Shown here piece after piece: positions 32,801-52,435 of a stretch of 64,000 bases of DNA (positions are counted from its first letter, which is position 1; each line of letters opens with the position of its first letter). The DNA is taken from the NCBI GenBank assembly GCA_949775045.1, contig OX459095.1, forward strand, positions 19,954,311 through 20,018,310. The letters are read 5' to 3'. The translations under genes were made by a program, and so were the position numbers. Under the pieces are notes generated by a model. The model worked only from the letters and a program-made list of their open reading frames with translations, ran no database searches and was not told the DNA's origin. The DNA is from Metridium senile. Its lineage: Eukaryota; Cnidaria; Anthozoa; Actiniaria; Metridiidae.

Positions 32801-35800
32801 CTTTAAATACCCATAAAACAGAGCACTGATGGAGAGAGGGGAGTAAAATGAATGCACTGTCAGCCTCAAGTTTATTAGTCAATGACCGTCACAAGTTACC
32901 GACGTTAAAGAAGGTTGGCTTAAATTCTTAACTATTATTTAGCAACGGTAGTTCCTTCAACTAAAGTGAGCAGGTCTCCCAAGAAGCCAACAGTGAACTC
33001 TTTTACCCCCCCTCCCTCCTCCCCCCCCCCCCCCCCCCCCTATTATTTAGCAACGGTAGTTCCTTCAACTAAAGTGAGCAGGTCTCCCAAGAAGCCAACA
33101 GTGTACTCTTTTACCCCCTTTTACCCCCCCCCCCCCCCCCCCCTCTCTTTCTCTATCAATTCTCTGTTTTACATGTATTTAAAGCTACTCAAAGCTACAA
33201 AGATTGGAAAGAAGTTGAATCAATTGTGAAGCCACTGGGAATCAAACACAGGACCTCTCGCTCCGAAAGCCACATGTACTTCCATAATGAAACTATGAAC
33301 TCAAAACAAAACCAACATTTTTTTAGGAATGATTTCTTTCAAGAATATAGTCAAAATACTTAAGAAAACCAGCTTGTTGCGATTTATACTTTAGAATTTG
33401 AGTGTTGATGATGTCAGTGGAAACCAAGAATATATATTTTATATGTTTGTTTGCAAGGATACGATATAATAACCTTTGGATTGCGGATGTCTGATTTTCT
33501 GTCCAGAATGCAGACCAAGGAGAAGGCAAATACAGACACAATATGTATTGACAGAGAAGTGACAAATAAGAAGAAGTATCGATAGTTTCTTTTGCCTATA
33601 CAGTTATCCACCCAAGGACAATGGTGATCAAACATCTGGGGAAAAATAAAAAACTATTAGTTAACTGTGATATTATGAGACTTCAAACTCACTCTGGGGA
33701 AAATACAAAAACTAGTAGTTAATTGTGATATGTTGAGACTTCAAGCTCACTCTGGGGAAAAATACAAAAACTATTAGTTAACTGTGATATTATGAGACTT
33801 CAAACTCATTCTGGGGAAAAATACAAAAACTATTAGTTAATTGTTAATCATTAATTAATTTTTACTGGATCCTCTCTGTGGGTTTTATCCCTGCCTAACA
33901 TAGTGTGGCGAATCTTGTAAATAAACAGATAAATAAATTGATTAATTGTGATATTATGAGACTTCAAGTAGCACAACACTTCAAACATATCATGTAAATT
34001 ATTTATTATTGTGAAGCCCTATTAAATAAAAATCTTGTAATTGTCTTCAGGCATAAAGTACAAACATTTGACTAGTAAATGCTTTATCAGTGAACTATTA
34101 GTAAATGGCATATTAACAGAACAAGAAGTGCAATTCTATTTCTAGTCTCCCTCGCAGCCGTTCTTAGTGTCGTCACGCAACGGTTAGTGGGGAGAGAACA
34201 TTGCATGACACTACGGCTGCGAGGGAGACTATTCTATTTCAAGTACACTATGAATTAATGATCTAGCAATAGGCCATTGGTAGGTTGGTTGTGTGCTTAG
34301 ATACCATAAAGCAACAAGATTTTGGAAAACAAAACTGCCTTTTTTACTCATTTTTAACAATTATACATAAAGCTACTGTAAAATAAAATATAAAAATAGG
34401 CTTAAAAATTGAATAAAATAAAATGAAAAAATGTTTTTATTCTCTGTCAATAAAATTAATATTTGAATCAGAAAGAAAGAAATTTAATGATTTCCTATCC
34501 TATATATTTTATAAAATATTCATTTGTACAAAGCATTTGAAAAGATTGTTTTTAAAATAAAAAGGAAGGTAGAACAGATGTGTTTTTTTACTTAATACAC
34601 AAAATATAAATTGGATAAACACACAATAAAACCCCTATTTAATATAAACAGGAAGTTTATAAAAGCTTTTTAGAATAATAAGACATACTTTTAACATGCA
34701 AACCATTTATCATACACATATTTTCTATGAACTCCATTTAAAACGGAAAATAGACATTACTTTGCTTAATAAACCTAGACTTCACTGAAGTATGATTAAT
34801 ATCAATTCTAGAAATTTATTGAATTGTAGATACACCTACTTGCAAGAATGTTGTCATATGAAAAAAGAACATTAGTAATTTAGTAACAAAGGAATATCAA
34901 GAATAACAAAAGAAAGTGTTCAGCTTGAGTGCTCTTCTTCTGTCTGTTTTTAATTAATTCCTTTCCCATTAAATTACAAAAGTCAGGACAACATTCATGC
35001 AATTAGGGATATTTTATTTATTTATTATTATTTTTGTATTTGTTATCATTTTGATGTGGGTTTTTTCTAATAAAGTTATAAATAATCTATTGCTTGTTAT
35101 CAGAAAATTAACATATTCAATTAACTACAATCATTATAGAATCACAAAAACAAAGCCACAAAAAGAGCATTAAATTTTGGAAATGATCTTCTAGAATTAC
35201 AATTTTCGTTAAAATAGTTGTTCAAAAACATTAAATTCTAAATTCTAAAAAAATAACCAACAATCAAAAATCAATTAATCCTGCCAATAAATAGTTCCAT
35301 AGTTTATTTCTTTTATAGACAAAATTTCTATTTTAAAATCTATTATAGGATATAAAGGGAATTCATTTATAAAATGATCTGCACAAACATTTGACGTTAT
35401 CAAGAATTTTTATAGAGTTGGAGTTAGAGTTGTTTATTTTAAATACACTCTAAAAGTTTCTGTTAATCATATAATAATCTGTTTTACTGTTTTACTTTTA
35501 GTGACATTTAGATCATTATCTACTCTGGTTAAACATGACAACATTTTACTGCGGTTTTCCACTTTCTGCGAACTCAGACATTCCCACGGCATATTGTGAA
35601 ACACTTTTTTAGCTGCTGTCAATCAAAACTAATTAGTCAGTACCTTTTAAATCCTTGATTGACGGCAGCTAAAAACGTATTTCACAACAAGCCATTGAAA
35701 TGTCTGAGTTTGCAGAAAGTTGAAAACCACAATAAGGTAAGTGATCTTGGAGCACACGACATTAAACATCAGATTTTATCAAGATAATTTAAGAAAGAAC

Positions 35801-38800
35801 AGTGTACAATAAAAAAGTGCACAATACATGCTGCGAAACAGGTGTGAATATTCGTAAAAGCATTATGGTCTTGAATCAAAATGCAAACTACGACCTTTCC
35901 CAGTAATTGTGTTTATCAATTAACGCATTATTATCAATTTCTATGCTATAACATACAGACTTGTGAATATAACTCGGGCAGAACTTCAAGAATAAAATAA
36001 ATACAAGTCAAGGTATTTCCATGCAAGCCATTTATTCCAAAATGAAATCATTTTCGTAACTCAATTGGCGTAGGAGACATTGAGTAATACCAATTATCAT
36101 TATATGGCTTAAAAATGTCTTAAATTCTGATTAATTGATGCACAGTCCATCCAAAGCTCTATTGGATTATTTCTATGATAACAGTCCAACAACTTATATA
36201 TTTTGTACAGACCAGAAATTCAAAACAACTTGTGAAGTACTCGAGGGTAAAATGACGGGAGGTATTTTTGTATTTTTTGGGGTTGACAATTTTCGTTCTG
36301 GGTATTTTTTTGGGGAGACCTGCCATGTTTTTTTAAGGTCTCAAAAAGAGGGTTTTTCACAAATCTGAGTTAAATTTTTGTTGCGTATATATCCGTGTAT
36401 CAGAAAATTATTTGTTTGAATTTTTTTCCAGCAAGACCTGATTTCCGTAAAGAAACATACTATATATATTCAATAAATCAGTTTTGAAAAAACTTTTTTT
36501 TTTTAATTTTAGGTTTGAGTATTTTTGGGGGAGTTGCAATATGAAGTCCTCCCAACCGCCAACCACCACCACAACCACAACCACCTCCCCCCCCCCCCCC
36601 CCCCCCCGTCATTTTATCCCCAGAGTACATCGCCTGGGGTAGTATTTTACAATTCTAATTTGTGAAGTATTGCGATAAATCTTTTTTGTTAAAGTTGGTA
36701 TTCTCATACATGCAATGTGTTTTTAGACAGGTTTGCATGTGTTTGTTTCCATTCATTACACGGCACCCTCACACCAATGCGAAGTTCAAAAAAAATTTGG
36801 AATCTGTTGTTGTAAATCGCTAAGAAAAAAGCCATTACATGATAATAATTTATCAACCTTGCTTGTTTTGTCTGTATGGGAATATATTTGACCACTGCAT
36901 TTTTTTGTCAAGACATGTCTGATATTTTCGCCCACAAAGCTCATGCTCAGTTAATATAAACCTATCAATATTTTTTTTATATTATTGTCAGTAACTAATA
37001 TTGTCAGTATATAATGCTTTTACTTGCAAAGCACTTGATTTACAATAAAGTTATTATTATTATAATATTAATTATTTTTGTTATTTATTATTGTGTTAAC
37101 TCACTAATGAGGCTTTCATACATTAGTGTATGGGGGGGGGGGGGGCGACAATATTGAGGGGGTCACGTTATTTTTGGAAGCCATATAGTGGGGGTTGTTA
37201 CTAATTGTATGTAGCTTTAGTAATAAACGGCTGTTGTGGGCTCCTGTCTTCGGACGAAGTTAAATAAATATATATCTAAAAACTGGGCAAATATAGGGGA
37301 ATAATGATATTTTTGCCAACCAAGGAATGGGGGTTGCATAATATTTGGAAAAGATGACAGGTGATTTTGCCAACACTAATAAATGAAAGCCCCAAAACTA
37401 CATCTGATGGTGTCGTTTTGTTTCTCTACACCAAACAATGCACACTCACACAATGATAACATCATCATCATCATTATTAATGATTAAAAAGGTTATTTCT
37501 TTAATTGAGAGTTAACATTGTTTGTTCTTACCTCTATGCAGTTATTACAGATACTACAGTGTGAACATCTAGGGGGGCGATAAAACCGACACGTCTCACA
37601 CCATTTCATACGTACGGTGATACCATTTATATCTATATTCCTATATAACGGTGCTTTAAAGTCATCTTCAAATTCAGGATTAGGTGGAGCTGAAAAATAG
37701 AGATACACACTGTATATAAAATAATGATTACAACTAGTACTTCAATGAAGGATTTAAGTCTGTAACTTCTGTAAGTAATATTAAATATAATAGACCAAAT
37801 GTCAATTGTAAAAAATCCTAAAAGCTGAATTTAAAAAAAATAAGCACTATACGATCAGAAAGAGCAAGCAAAAATAAGTATTTTTAGAAAGTTTTATTGC
37901 TATAAAAAGAATTCAAAAGAGACTATTTGAAATCAAAATTACAGAGATTTGTATGTGATGTGTTCAGTGAACTGTTTCCTTGCTAGCCTCTTGCTGTTTT
38001 TCACACGTTTGAAATTCTCATAACTTGTTGACGTCAACTATAATTTTGATGTAGTGGTCAATCAAAATATGAATTAAAAAAGTTATGATCATAATGAAGT
38101 GGCAGGCACATTGGCATTCTGTCAATATATTAATAATAATTATTTAAATAAACATTATTTCTACAATGTAAAGTAACTCTGTTATGTACATAACAATGTA
38201 ATGTAAATTATATAGATAATAATAATTTAATAATTTAATATTTATATTGCGCAGGTTTCATGGGTAGATGCTCACCCGCGCATTACAATATTACAAAACG
38301 AAAGCTATACATGATATTACTAAAATTAATACAAACAGTAAGATAGAATAAAATATAGTAAGATAGAATAAAATATTTACATTTTTATAAGGTTATATAT
38401 AAACTTGACATAATAATAAATAGCTAATGCTGGTAAAAATATTTTTAGAATGCTTTCCTAAAAAAATGTGTCTTTAATAGCTTTTTAAAATGATTTTATG
38501 CGCTCATATGTCTGAGCTGAAAGCAAACTTAGTTTTCATTTTTTTAACCTAGTGGTGAATTATACAATGTTTATCTTATGACTCTTATATTATCCACCAT
38601 TTTAGATCAATCTTCACCGGATTAGATTTTATAGCATTAATTTTATGGACCCATCTGAAAATTGGTTAACAACAACAAGGACTAAAGTCAAAAACATCTT
38701 GGGCCAGTTGTACAAGGCTGAATAGCTCTATCCACCAGATAAATCTCTATCCAATGGATAAAACCTATCTCAAGTACATTAAGGCCTGGGATAACAAGAG

Positions 38801-41800
38801 GACTCACTAAAAACTAAAATATAACCTTTAACTGCCTTAATGTTCCTCGATAAATTTTATTTTTGGTAATATGATGGAAATCAACGACCTTAACTTTTCT
38901 ATGGCCTTTTTTGATAATTAGTGACGTCACAGGCTAGGTCACATGACTAAACATAAAAAGCTCTCTCCGGTGGTGGAGAAAGCTGCTGAAACAAAATATT
39001 CGGCAACAAAAGATAGTTCTCACTAATAAATATATGATACTGTCTTAGCTGACGACCTTTGACTTTTAAGTAACGAGATAAATGGGCATATGTGAAGTCA
39101 CGTGACCTTTTTTGCATAACAACCCCTTAAAGCAGTTTACTTTTTCAATGAGCCAAGACGCTGTTGAAAAGCAATGCAGAAGAGAAATAACTTTAAGTAT
39201 TTACTTCTCCGATACGTTTTGAACTCACTACCGGAGGAATATTTGAAAATGTGAATATCAAAAAGTCACGTGACCCACCATGTAATCAGTGGTTCTGCCC
39301 AAAAGCAACACAAAAAGATCCCACCAAATGGAATCAAGGTTATCTGAAAGTTTTGTTGCCTTTTGGATTGTTTTCACGAAAAAATCGAAAATATTTTGAT
39401 TTATCTGAAATAAGGCCTGTCCCAGGCCTTAATGTACTTGAGTATACAATTTCTATACACTGGATAACTCTTTTCCAGTGGATAACTTTATCCAGGCTTC
39501 CTACAATTGGCCCTGTAGTTATGAATTATTTTTCTACAGTATGTATCAAAGTCATTATCAAAACAGGGGGGTTATAATATCCACGGCAGACACATCCTTG
39601 GTTTTATCTAGAAAAAATCCCTTGCATTTTTAATTACCCAGGATTTCTCTTGAAAAACCCCTCAAAATGTTAATTTGAGAGCCTTAGAGAGAGAAATTAT
39701 CCTTGTCCTGTCTTGACTTGTAAACATCAGACTTAGAAGTAACAAAAAAATTGAAAAAAAAATTGTTTGATCAATACCAGGATGTGAAATACAGATCTTC
39801 TGCATGAAGTCATTCAGTGTATAACAGTGATTCAAGAGTATTCCTTCTACTCAAAAATATAATTATGGTAAAAAGTAAAAATAATTTTTATGCTTTCTCA
39901 TTAGTAGGTTCTTTTAGAAAAACCTTAAGAAAATTAATGACAAATATTTTTTGATTTTTAGGATTTTTTTTAGATTTTTCTTTCTTTCTTGTAGTTTGTT
40001 GTCAAATGTAATTCAAACAATTTTGTGATTTCATAAGTATATTATTTCATCAAACCTTTGCAACAAAATTGAATAAAACGTATTTACAAGTTAGTACAGT
40101 ATTTGAGAACTTTGTGATTTGTACATTGAAAAGCATATATATTATTTTTATATTTATCTTTTAATAGTGTGAGGAATAACTGTTTAACTTCTAGAAAGAA
40201 TTGTAAAATCAGTGTTATTTAAACAAATTGTAAAAATAAAATTGCACATCTTTGTGATTTGTAAATGCTTCATTATGAATATGTTAAGAAAAGCTACAGT
40301 ACAGTGTAGTTCATAGTTGTTTAAAAAAATCAATCCTGACAAAAATTTGAAAATTTTCACAATTTATATGTCAAATTTGACAGTTTTGATGCGTAAATAC
40401 ATAATTATGCAAATGATTTTCTACATCAATTGACAGATTTAATGAATAATGACAACAAGCTTATTGTAAAAGGAAGAAAACAGTGTTTATGGTTCAACAC
40501 TCTTTAGAAAAATCTTGGCTAATATTGACACATTTCCATAGACAAACTTTAGAGATTTGTGAATATTAATCAACATTGTGTGACTGGATTTAGACAGTGA
40601 TGTATTTGATAAATGATTAGGAAGTGAATTGTAAAAATTATCAATGACATTTCAAAAGATCTCAGATTCTAAGATAATTCTAGAAGGACTAAAATAACTT
40701 ATACCAACGTCAACAGAATGCTTGTTCTGACAAGAAGGATTTGACAAGATTTCAGATATTTTTTGAACAAATCTTTTTTTGGTTGAAATTTACAACACAA
40801 ACAATGCAGTTTTAAATTATAAATAAAAATTAGCATCTGCTTTAAAGTAGATTTGGAATAAATAATGAGAGACAGATTTTTGGAAAATCTTAGGAAAGTA
40901 TTCTCTTGTCAAAGAATTCATATTATTACTGCATATATAAAAAGCAATATCATTATAATATGTAAGATTAGAAGCATAACAAGACCAACAAAATATAGAT
41001 TTGGAAAAAAAGTAGATTTGGAATAAATATTAAGGACTGATTTTTGTTAAATCTTAGGAAAGTTTTCTCTTGTCAAAGAATTCATCTCATAACTGCATTG
41101 ATAAAAAGCAATATCATCATGATATATAAGTTTAAAAGCATAACAAGTCAGCAGAAATATTTCAGGTTTTCAATTTCTTGATATTAAATAAAGACAAGTT
41201 ATCACCTGTGAGCAAGTTTTGGAATATTGAGAACAAAAAATGCATTGTTTGACATTCATCTGTATAATTTGTTATCATGGAAGAATTTTACTTTTACAAA
41301 CTAAATTAAATCAAATAGCTATCGTACCTTAACGTGTGGTGCACAGTTTTAACCACAAAAAAAAGTAACATTAATCCATTTTGAATAACAAATACCAATG
41401 TTCTTGTGACCCTTTATGTCGAAATCTTTTTTTATCAACATGACATTAAATTTGAAAGTTAATGAGTATATCCTTATCCGGTCAAACAACAGCGGAAATA
41501 TAATTGTCCAGCGAATAAAAAAGAAAAAAAACGTAAATATCAAAAATTGTTGATTTGTATTGAATCAAAATGGGAGAAAAGGTTGTTCAAAGGATTTAAG
41601 TTTTTAATCCTCGAAAATAAGTACAAGGACAATGCTAAAGTGAGAAGTACATTTTTTTTTCATGGAAGATTTACGCCGATATGATTTTGCTTCAATCGTT
41701 GAAATATTCATACGAATCTTATCAAAGTGTTATAATATGTTCATGTCAAAGTTGTGATAGTTAGAAATAAGAATTAGAAAATACCTCTAGGAACAATGCC

Positions 41801-42140
41801 AGGATCTCTGAACGTTGCATGAGCGAAATTAGCGAGTACAAAAAATGTCAAAAGTCCCTCGTAGATTGGTATAGCTATAGAGTAAGTAGTCGTGAGATGT
41901 GGACACCTAGGAAGAGAAAAGAATCAAGAAAATATGTTGTAAATAATGAAATTATTCTTTGGCAACTGTGGGACAAAAATGCCCAAGAGCCGACAACCAG
42001 TCAAAAACTTCGCTTCGGAACAACATTTCTACTTACACAAAAACAAAAAACAGCGTGCTGGTGCCAACAACAAGTATTGTAGCACTTATAATAGGGATTT
42101 GTTTCGTACTAAGTGTCTTAGATGAAGTATTTTCTGGCAT
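29861..42140 (-). CDS. ZDHHC5/8-like: DHHC palmitoyltransferase, ZDHHC5/8 type
   Basis: Eight exons read leftwards: 42037-42140, 41785-41906, 37532-37689, 33463-33635, 32581-32692, 31941-32032, 31419-31542, 29861-30007; 343 aa with consistent phases. The start [16 protein letters not shown] resembles the MPAESGKRFKPSKYVP-like start of vertebrate ZDHHC5. TM1 is near residues 14-34 and TM2 near 49-66. The Cys-rich domain ([21 protein letters not shown]) runs into [13 protein letters not shown], with catalytic Cys 134; two more TM segments follow. TTNEQ (about 219-223) is the TTxE motif, then [12 protein letters not shown]. Catalyses S-palmitoylation of membrane-associated proteins. Odd: the cytosolic tail is only about 120 residues instead of roughly 500, yet it ends TTHEVTV, like the PDZ-binding EISV end of ZDHHC5. 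Further exons in 30008-31418 may have been missed. The donor of the 33463 exon was chosen by phase. Confidence 0.88.
30008..31418. other. ZDHHC intron 7
   Basis: Holds an inverted-repeat element (30919-31179) and AATGAATGAATA-type simple sequence around 31200-31400. I found no extra coding exon, but cannot exclude one for the missing tail. Confidence 0.45.
30919..31179. mobile_element. MITE in ZDHHC intron 7
   Basis: ATCTCAAATTATTTTCATAT plus CACATGCATACGGCCTAAAC plus CTACCTTTTGGCAAGATTTC at the left mirrors GAAATCTTGCCGAAAGGTAG plus GTTTAGGCCGTATGCATGTG plus AAAATAATTTGAGAT at the right. About 65-bp arms. Confidence 0.85.
32080..32439 (-). pseudogene. Reverse-transcriptase C-terminal fragment (CR1/L2-like LINE)
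   Basis: Two minus-strand frames in different phases encode [11 protein letters not shown], then [14 protein letters not shown], and then [10 protein letters not shown]...[21 protein letters not shown]. This is the region after the catalytic domain in non-LTR reverse transcriptases. The shift between frames shows it is dead. It lies in ZDHHC intron 5, same strand as the gene. Confidence 0.7.
32933..33143. repeat. Tandem duplication ending in poly(C)
   Basis: Two copies of TATTATTTAGCAACGGTAGT ... GAAGCCAACAGTGWACTCTT TTACCCCC, each running into a C tract (about 33017-33040 and 33125-33143). It lies in ZDHHC intron 4. Confidence 0.85.
33636..33850 (-). repeat. Tandem copies of the ZDHHC exon 4 acceptor region
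   Basis: On the minus strand a 58-59-bp unit ends TTTTTCCCCAG; copies have AG at 33694, 33752 and 33811, and the true acceptor is at 33636-33638. Each unit has AGTTAACTAATAG or a variant (branch-like), a T/C tract and CAG, so three decoy acceptors precede the used one. Confidence 0.75.
34143..34231. mobile_element. 89-bp MITE with 9-bp target duplication
   Basis: Ends TAGTCTCCCTCGCAGCCGT and ACGGCTGCGAGGGAGACTA. TTCTATTTC flanks both sides (34134-34142 and 34232-34240). Confidence 0.85.
35545..35735. mobile_element. Inverted-repeat MITE in ZDHHC intron 3
   Basis: TGCGGTTTTCCACTTTCTGC, GAACTCAGACATT and TTTAGCTGCTGTCAATCAA are mirrored by TTGATTGACGGCAGCTAAAA, AATGTCTGAGTTTGC and AGAAAGTTGAAAACCAC. 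Confidence 0.8.
36237..36628. mobile_element. Poly(C)-bearing MITE in ZDHHC intron 3
   Basis: GTACTCGAGGGTAAAATGAC mirrors GTCATTTTATCCCCAGAGTAC. A run of over 20 C (about 36586-36607) abuts the right TIR; the interior is T- and G-rich (TATTTTTGGGG, TTTTTTTGGGGAGACC). Confidence 0.75.
38219..38290 (-). repeat. 3' end of a retroelement with (ATT)n tail
   Basis: Same arrangement as 6635-6720: TAATAATAATTTAATAATTT, then ATATTGCGCAGG and GCGCATTACAATATTAC. Confidence 0.5.
38701..39513. mobile_element. Large (0.8 kb) non-autonomous TIR element
   Basis: Left GGGCCAGTTGTACAAGGCTG ... CAAGTACATTAAGGCCTGGG is mirrored by right CCCAGGCCTTAATGTACTTG ... CTACAATTGGCCC. Both ends also carry TATCCA/TGGATA repeats. 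No transposase frame. Confidence 0.75.
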
Positions 42141-42428
42141 TTTACAGCACGAAGCCAAAGCCCTTCCCTTGTAATACCGAAGAGAGAATATTTGAAGACA
42201 AACGGAGCATGCGCTCTTGGTTACACTTATCAGCAACATCCGGTCAGCGGTTGTGCACATAACAAAACAAAATGGCGCCACGCAGAAGAAAAAACACATT
42301 TTTTTAATTTTATCATCAGTTTGTACCCTAAAATTAGATATTTAAAAAAACAAAGCCCATGATCTTTAAAGGGGATGTTATCTGCTTCTGGAAATTATTC
42401 CAAAGGTTAAATAATAGAAATTATTAGC
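42141..42428. promoter_or_regulatory. Bidirectional promoter, ZDHHC / FBXW8
   Basis: Only 288 bp separate the two divergent start codons. The region holds AAAATGGCGCC (42268-42278), a YY1-like element, and no TATA box that I can assign. Shared use is inferred from spacing. Confidence 0.55.
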
Positions 42429-50084
<7,656 letters not shown>

Positions 50085-50306
50085 CCGTATATCGGAGATG
50101 TTTGATGATATAACGAGGTGGTATAATAACAATGTTACCCTGGTAACGCCCTACGATGATATCAACTTTGAGTAGCCGTATATCGGAGATGTTTGAATAC
50201 CTAACGAGTTAGCAAACAATGTTACCCTGGTAACGCCCTACGATGTTTTAAATGAATAACCGTATACCGAGGATTTTTAATAACACATCATCTGGGTAAC
50301 TATATA

Positions 50307-50648
50307 ACATTAACCTAGGATAACGATATAACCGGGACTTATTGTATCACACACCGATATATAACATTAACCTAGGATAACGATATAACCGGGACTTATT
50401 GTATCACACACCGATATATAACATTAACCTAGGATAACGATATAACCGGGACTTATTGTATCACACACCGATATATAACATTAACCTAGGATAACGATAT
50501 AACCGGGACTTATTGTATCACACACCGATATATAACATTAACCTAGGATAACGATATAACCGGGACTTATTGTATCACACACCGATATATAACATTAACC
50601 TAGGATAACGATATAACCGGGACTTATTGTATCACACACCGATATATG
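50307..50648. repeat. 57-bp minisatellite, six identical copies
   Basis: The unit starting ACATTAACCTAGGATAACGA begins at 50307, 50364, 50421, 50478, 50535 and 50592. Copies look identical, so expansion is recent or homogenised. It lies just after FBXW8, perhaps in its 3' UTR. Confidence 0.95.
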
Positions 50649-50676
50649 CACCTAGTTCAATAATCGTTGTCGCAAA

Positions 50677-50896
50677 CAAAGCCACTCTGAAGCCTGCAAA
50701 GGATAACGGTATTTATTCTCTTGCCCTCGATTTATTCATAGCATACTTTGGTCAGTGTACTTGTTTGTGTGATATGACCATAACAAGTTGTTGTTGTAGT
50801 AGATTTACATAGAAATATTTCTTTAAAAACATGCAATGAATCACAAATTAAATCCATGTAACCGACATCCTTTGCAGGCTTTAGAGTGTGGAGATG
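50677..50896. mobile_element. MITE, CATCCTTTGCAGG family, copy 2
   Basis: CCACTCTGAAGCCTGCAAAG plus GATAACGG mirrors CCGACATCCTTTGCAGGCTT plus TAGAGTGTGG. The left arm matches 17478-17786. Confidence 0.7.
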
Positions 50897-51319
50897 TTAA
50901 TACCGGTACCGGTAATGATAATGTCGATGAATGCACCCGAGCCAGGTTTGCGACGTCGTCTTCAGTGTAAAGGATGCAAAACACCTAAAACAGCGTAAAT
51001 GCTTGAAAACCACAACTAATGTAACAGCAGAACATTGGAATGAAAGTAAACACAACTGAGTTCTTTTGTGATATTTTATTGTTATTTTTTAAATATTTAT
51101 TTATGTATTCTGTTTCTATTTATCAATTAATCAATCAGTCAACTAATTAGAGTCATAACGTGGGATAAGGTCGCCCTTAAATCTGAGCCAGAGGCTTATG
51201 TAAATATTTATAGGTTTATTTATGTTTTTATGTTTATTCATTATTGTTTTTCAATGTATTCGCTGATATCTGATCGATAGATGGTCAACATCCTGCCTTG
51301 AAACCTCGTGCAATAGAAA

Positions 51320-51378
51320 TAATGTATCTCTGATGATGGTCGCTGTGTAAGACGGCCGAAACGTCACTACTTTTTCCA
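51320..51378 (+). ncRNA. Hammerhead-ribozyme-like motif 3
   Basis: CTGATGA (51330-51336), a T, helix II GGTCG/CGGCC (51338-51342 with 51353-51357), GAAA (51358-51361) and CGTC, with the predicted cleavage site after C 51365. Helix III is the self-complementary ACGT. Helix I can form T-A, a small internal loop, then GTA/TAC and AA/TT. TAATAAAA follows at about 51382, as in motif 2. The extra T before helix II is again present. Confidence 0.45.
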
Positions 51379-51510
51379 AGTAATAAAATTTGTTATCTCA
51401 GATGATCTCCACTCCACCACGAAGTTCAAACCTTTCTCCTCAATAATTATATAAATTATATAAATTTAAAAAAAATATAAATTATTATCTTATTATGAGT
51501 ATTTTCACAT

Positions 51511-51680
51511 AGTTTGGGCTACCTGTGGTATGATAACGTACATTTAGCTGGGCTACCTGTGGTATGATAAAGTACCTTTAGCTGGGCTACCTGTGTTATG
51601 CTAACGTACCTTTAGCTGGGCTACCTGTGGTATGCTAACGTATCCTTGCTGGGCTAGCTGTGGTATGATAAAGAACCTGT
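51511..51680. repeat. About 35-bp minisatellite, five copies
   Basis: The unit GGGCTACCTGTGGTATGATA plus ACGTACCTTTAGCT is repeated with small changes. Confidence 0.85.
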
Positions 51681-52179
51681 TTCTAGTTTACCTGTCAAGC
51701 GCGGCCATGTCAAACACAGGGTCCCCAAAAAATAGTTTAGAAAGTAAATACCGACTGGCTCGATGTGACACGCCATTTTACTAACCCTTATAACTGTAAG
51801 CCAGCGCGTTTAACCATATCTCACATGAAAAGTGCGCTCTACAATCTATAAATTCTGTTTACATCATTTAATAAATCACCATATATGTCACCTATAAGTT
51901 TTGATTGTAAGTCGCGTTGCAGCAAAGCGCCCTTGCGTGTAGTTAATTTTAAGATCATTGAGACGATGTGAAATGCGTGTGTATGTTAAATTCAAGCGCA
52001 CTCTTTTCATCTTGCAAGTTTTATTCGCAGTTTGGTGTCCACTTGAATTTATAGTAGCCCCATTATTATCCCGGGGGTCTCATTACTTTTGGCTTGCATA
52101 TTAACACTTAAAACAACGATAACACATCATCCATTTTATGATAACATTAAACTTACTCTTACTGCAAATGTTTCCAGCT

Positions 52180-52355
52180 AGTAATGGACGGACCATTTGA
52201 TTTTTGTAAAAAAAAAAAAAAATCACCCTCCAGTGTTGCAGGATTTTTTTGGCTGTACCAAGCTATATATATATATATATTTTTTTGCCATATTGACGTT
52301 GCACGATTTTTTTTTTTAGGTTGGAGAGGTTGCTCGATATTTTTGGGGGTATTTA

Positions 52356-52399
<44 letters not shown>

Positions 52400-52435
52400 A
52401 TTACATTTTATCATCCATTAGACCACTCCAAAAAT
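52180..52435. mobile_element. Probable poly(C) element, C/G-tract family
   Basis: AATGGACGGACCATTTGATT at the left and ATCATCCATTAGACCACTCC at the right are only loosely inverted. The interior has GCAGGATTTTTTTGG and a 39-base C run (52361-52399). Built like 13373-13608 but more decayed. Confidence 0.5.

Larger units (their letters stand above)
33851..37531. other. ZDHHC intron 3
   Basis: AT-rich intron with MITEs at 34143, 35545 and 36237. 36960-37090 has a TTACTTGCAAAGCACTTGAT then AATAAAGTTATTATTATTAT end typical of a retroelement tail. There is a G13 run at 37133-37145. No coding frame. Confidence 0.5.
37690..41784. other. ZDHHC intron 2
   Basis: A 4.1-kb AT-rich intron. It holds a retroelement tail (38219-38290) and a large inverted-repeat element (38701-39513). 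39700-41300 contains repeated phrases such as AAATCTTAGGAAAG and TTCTCTTGTCAAAGAATTCA near 40890 and 41050, an old local duplication of about 170 bp. No coding frame. Confidence 0.5.

Noticed and set aside
33225..33300. tRNA-like B box (GTTTGATTCCC, minus strand)
   Set aside because: No A box or cloverleaf could be paired with it; at best a decayed SINE head.
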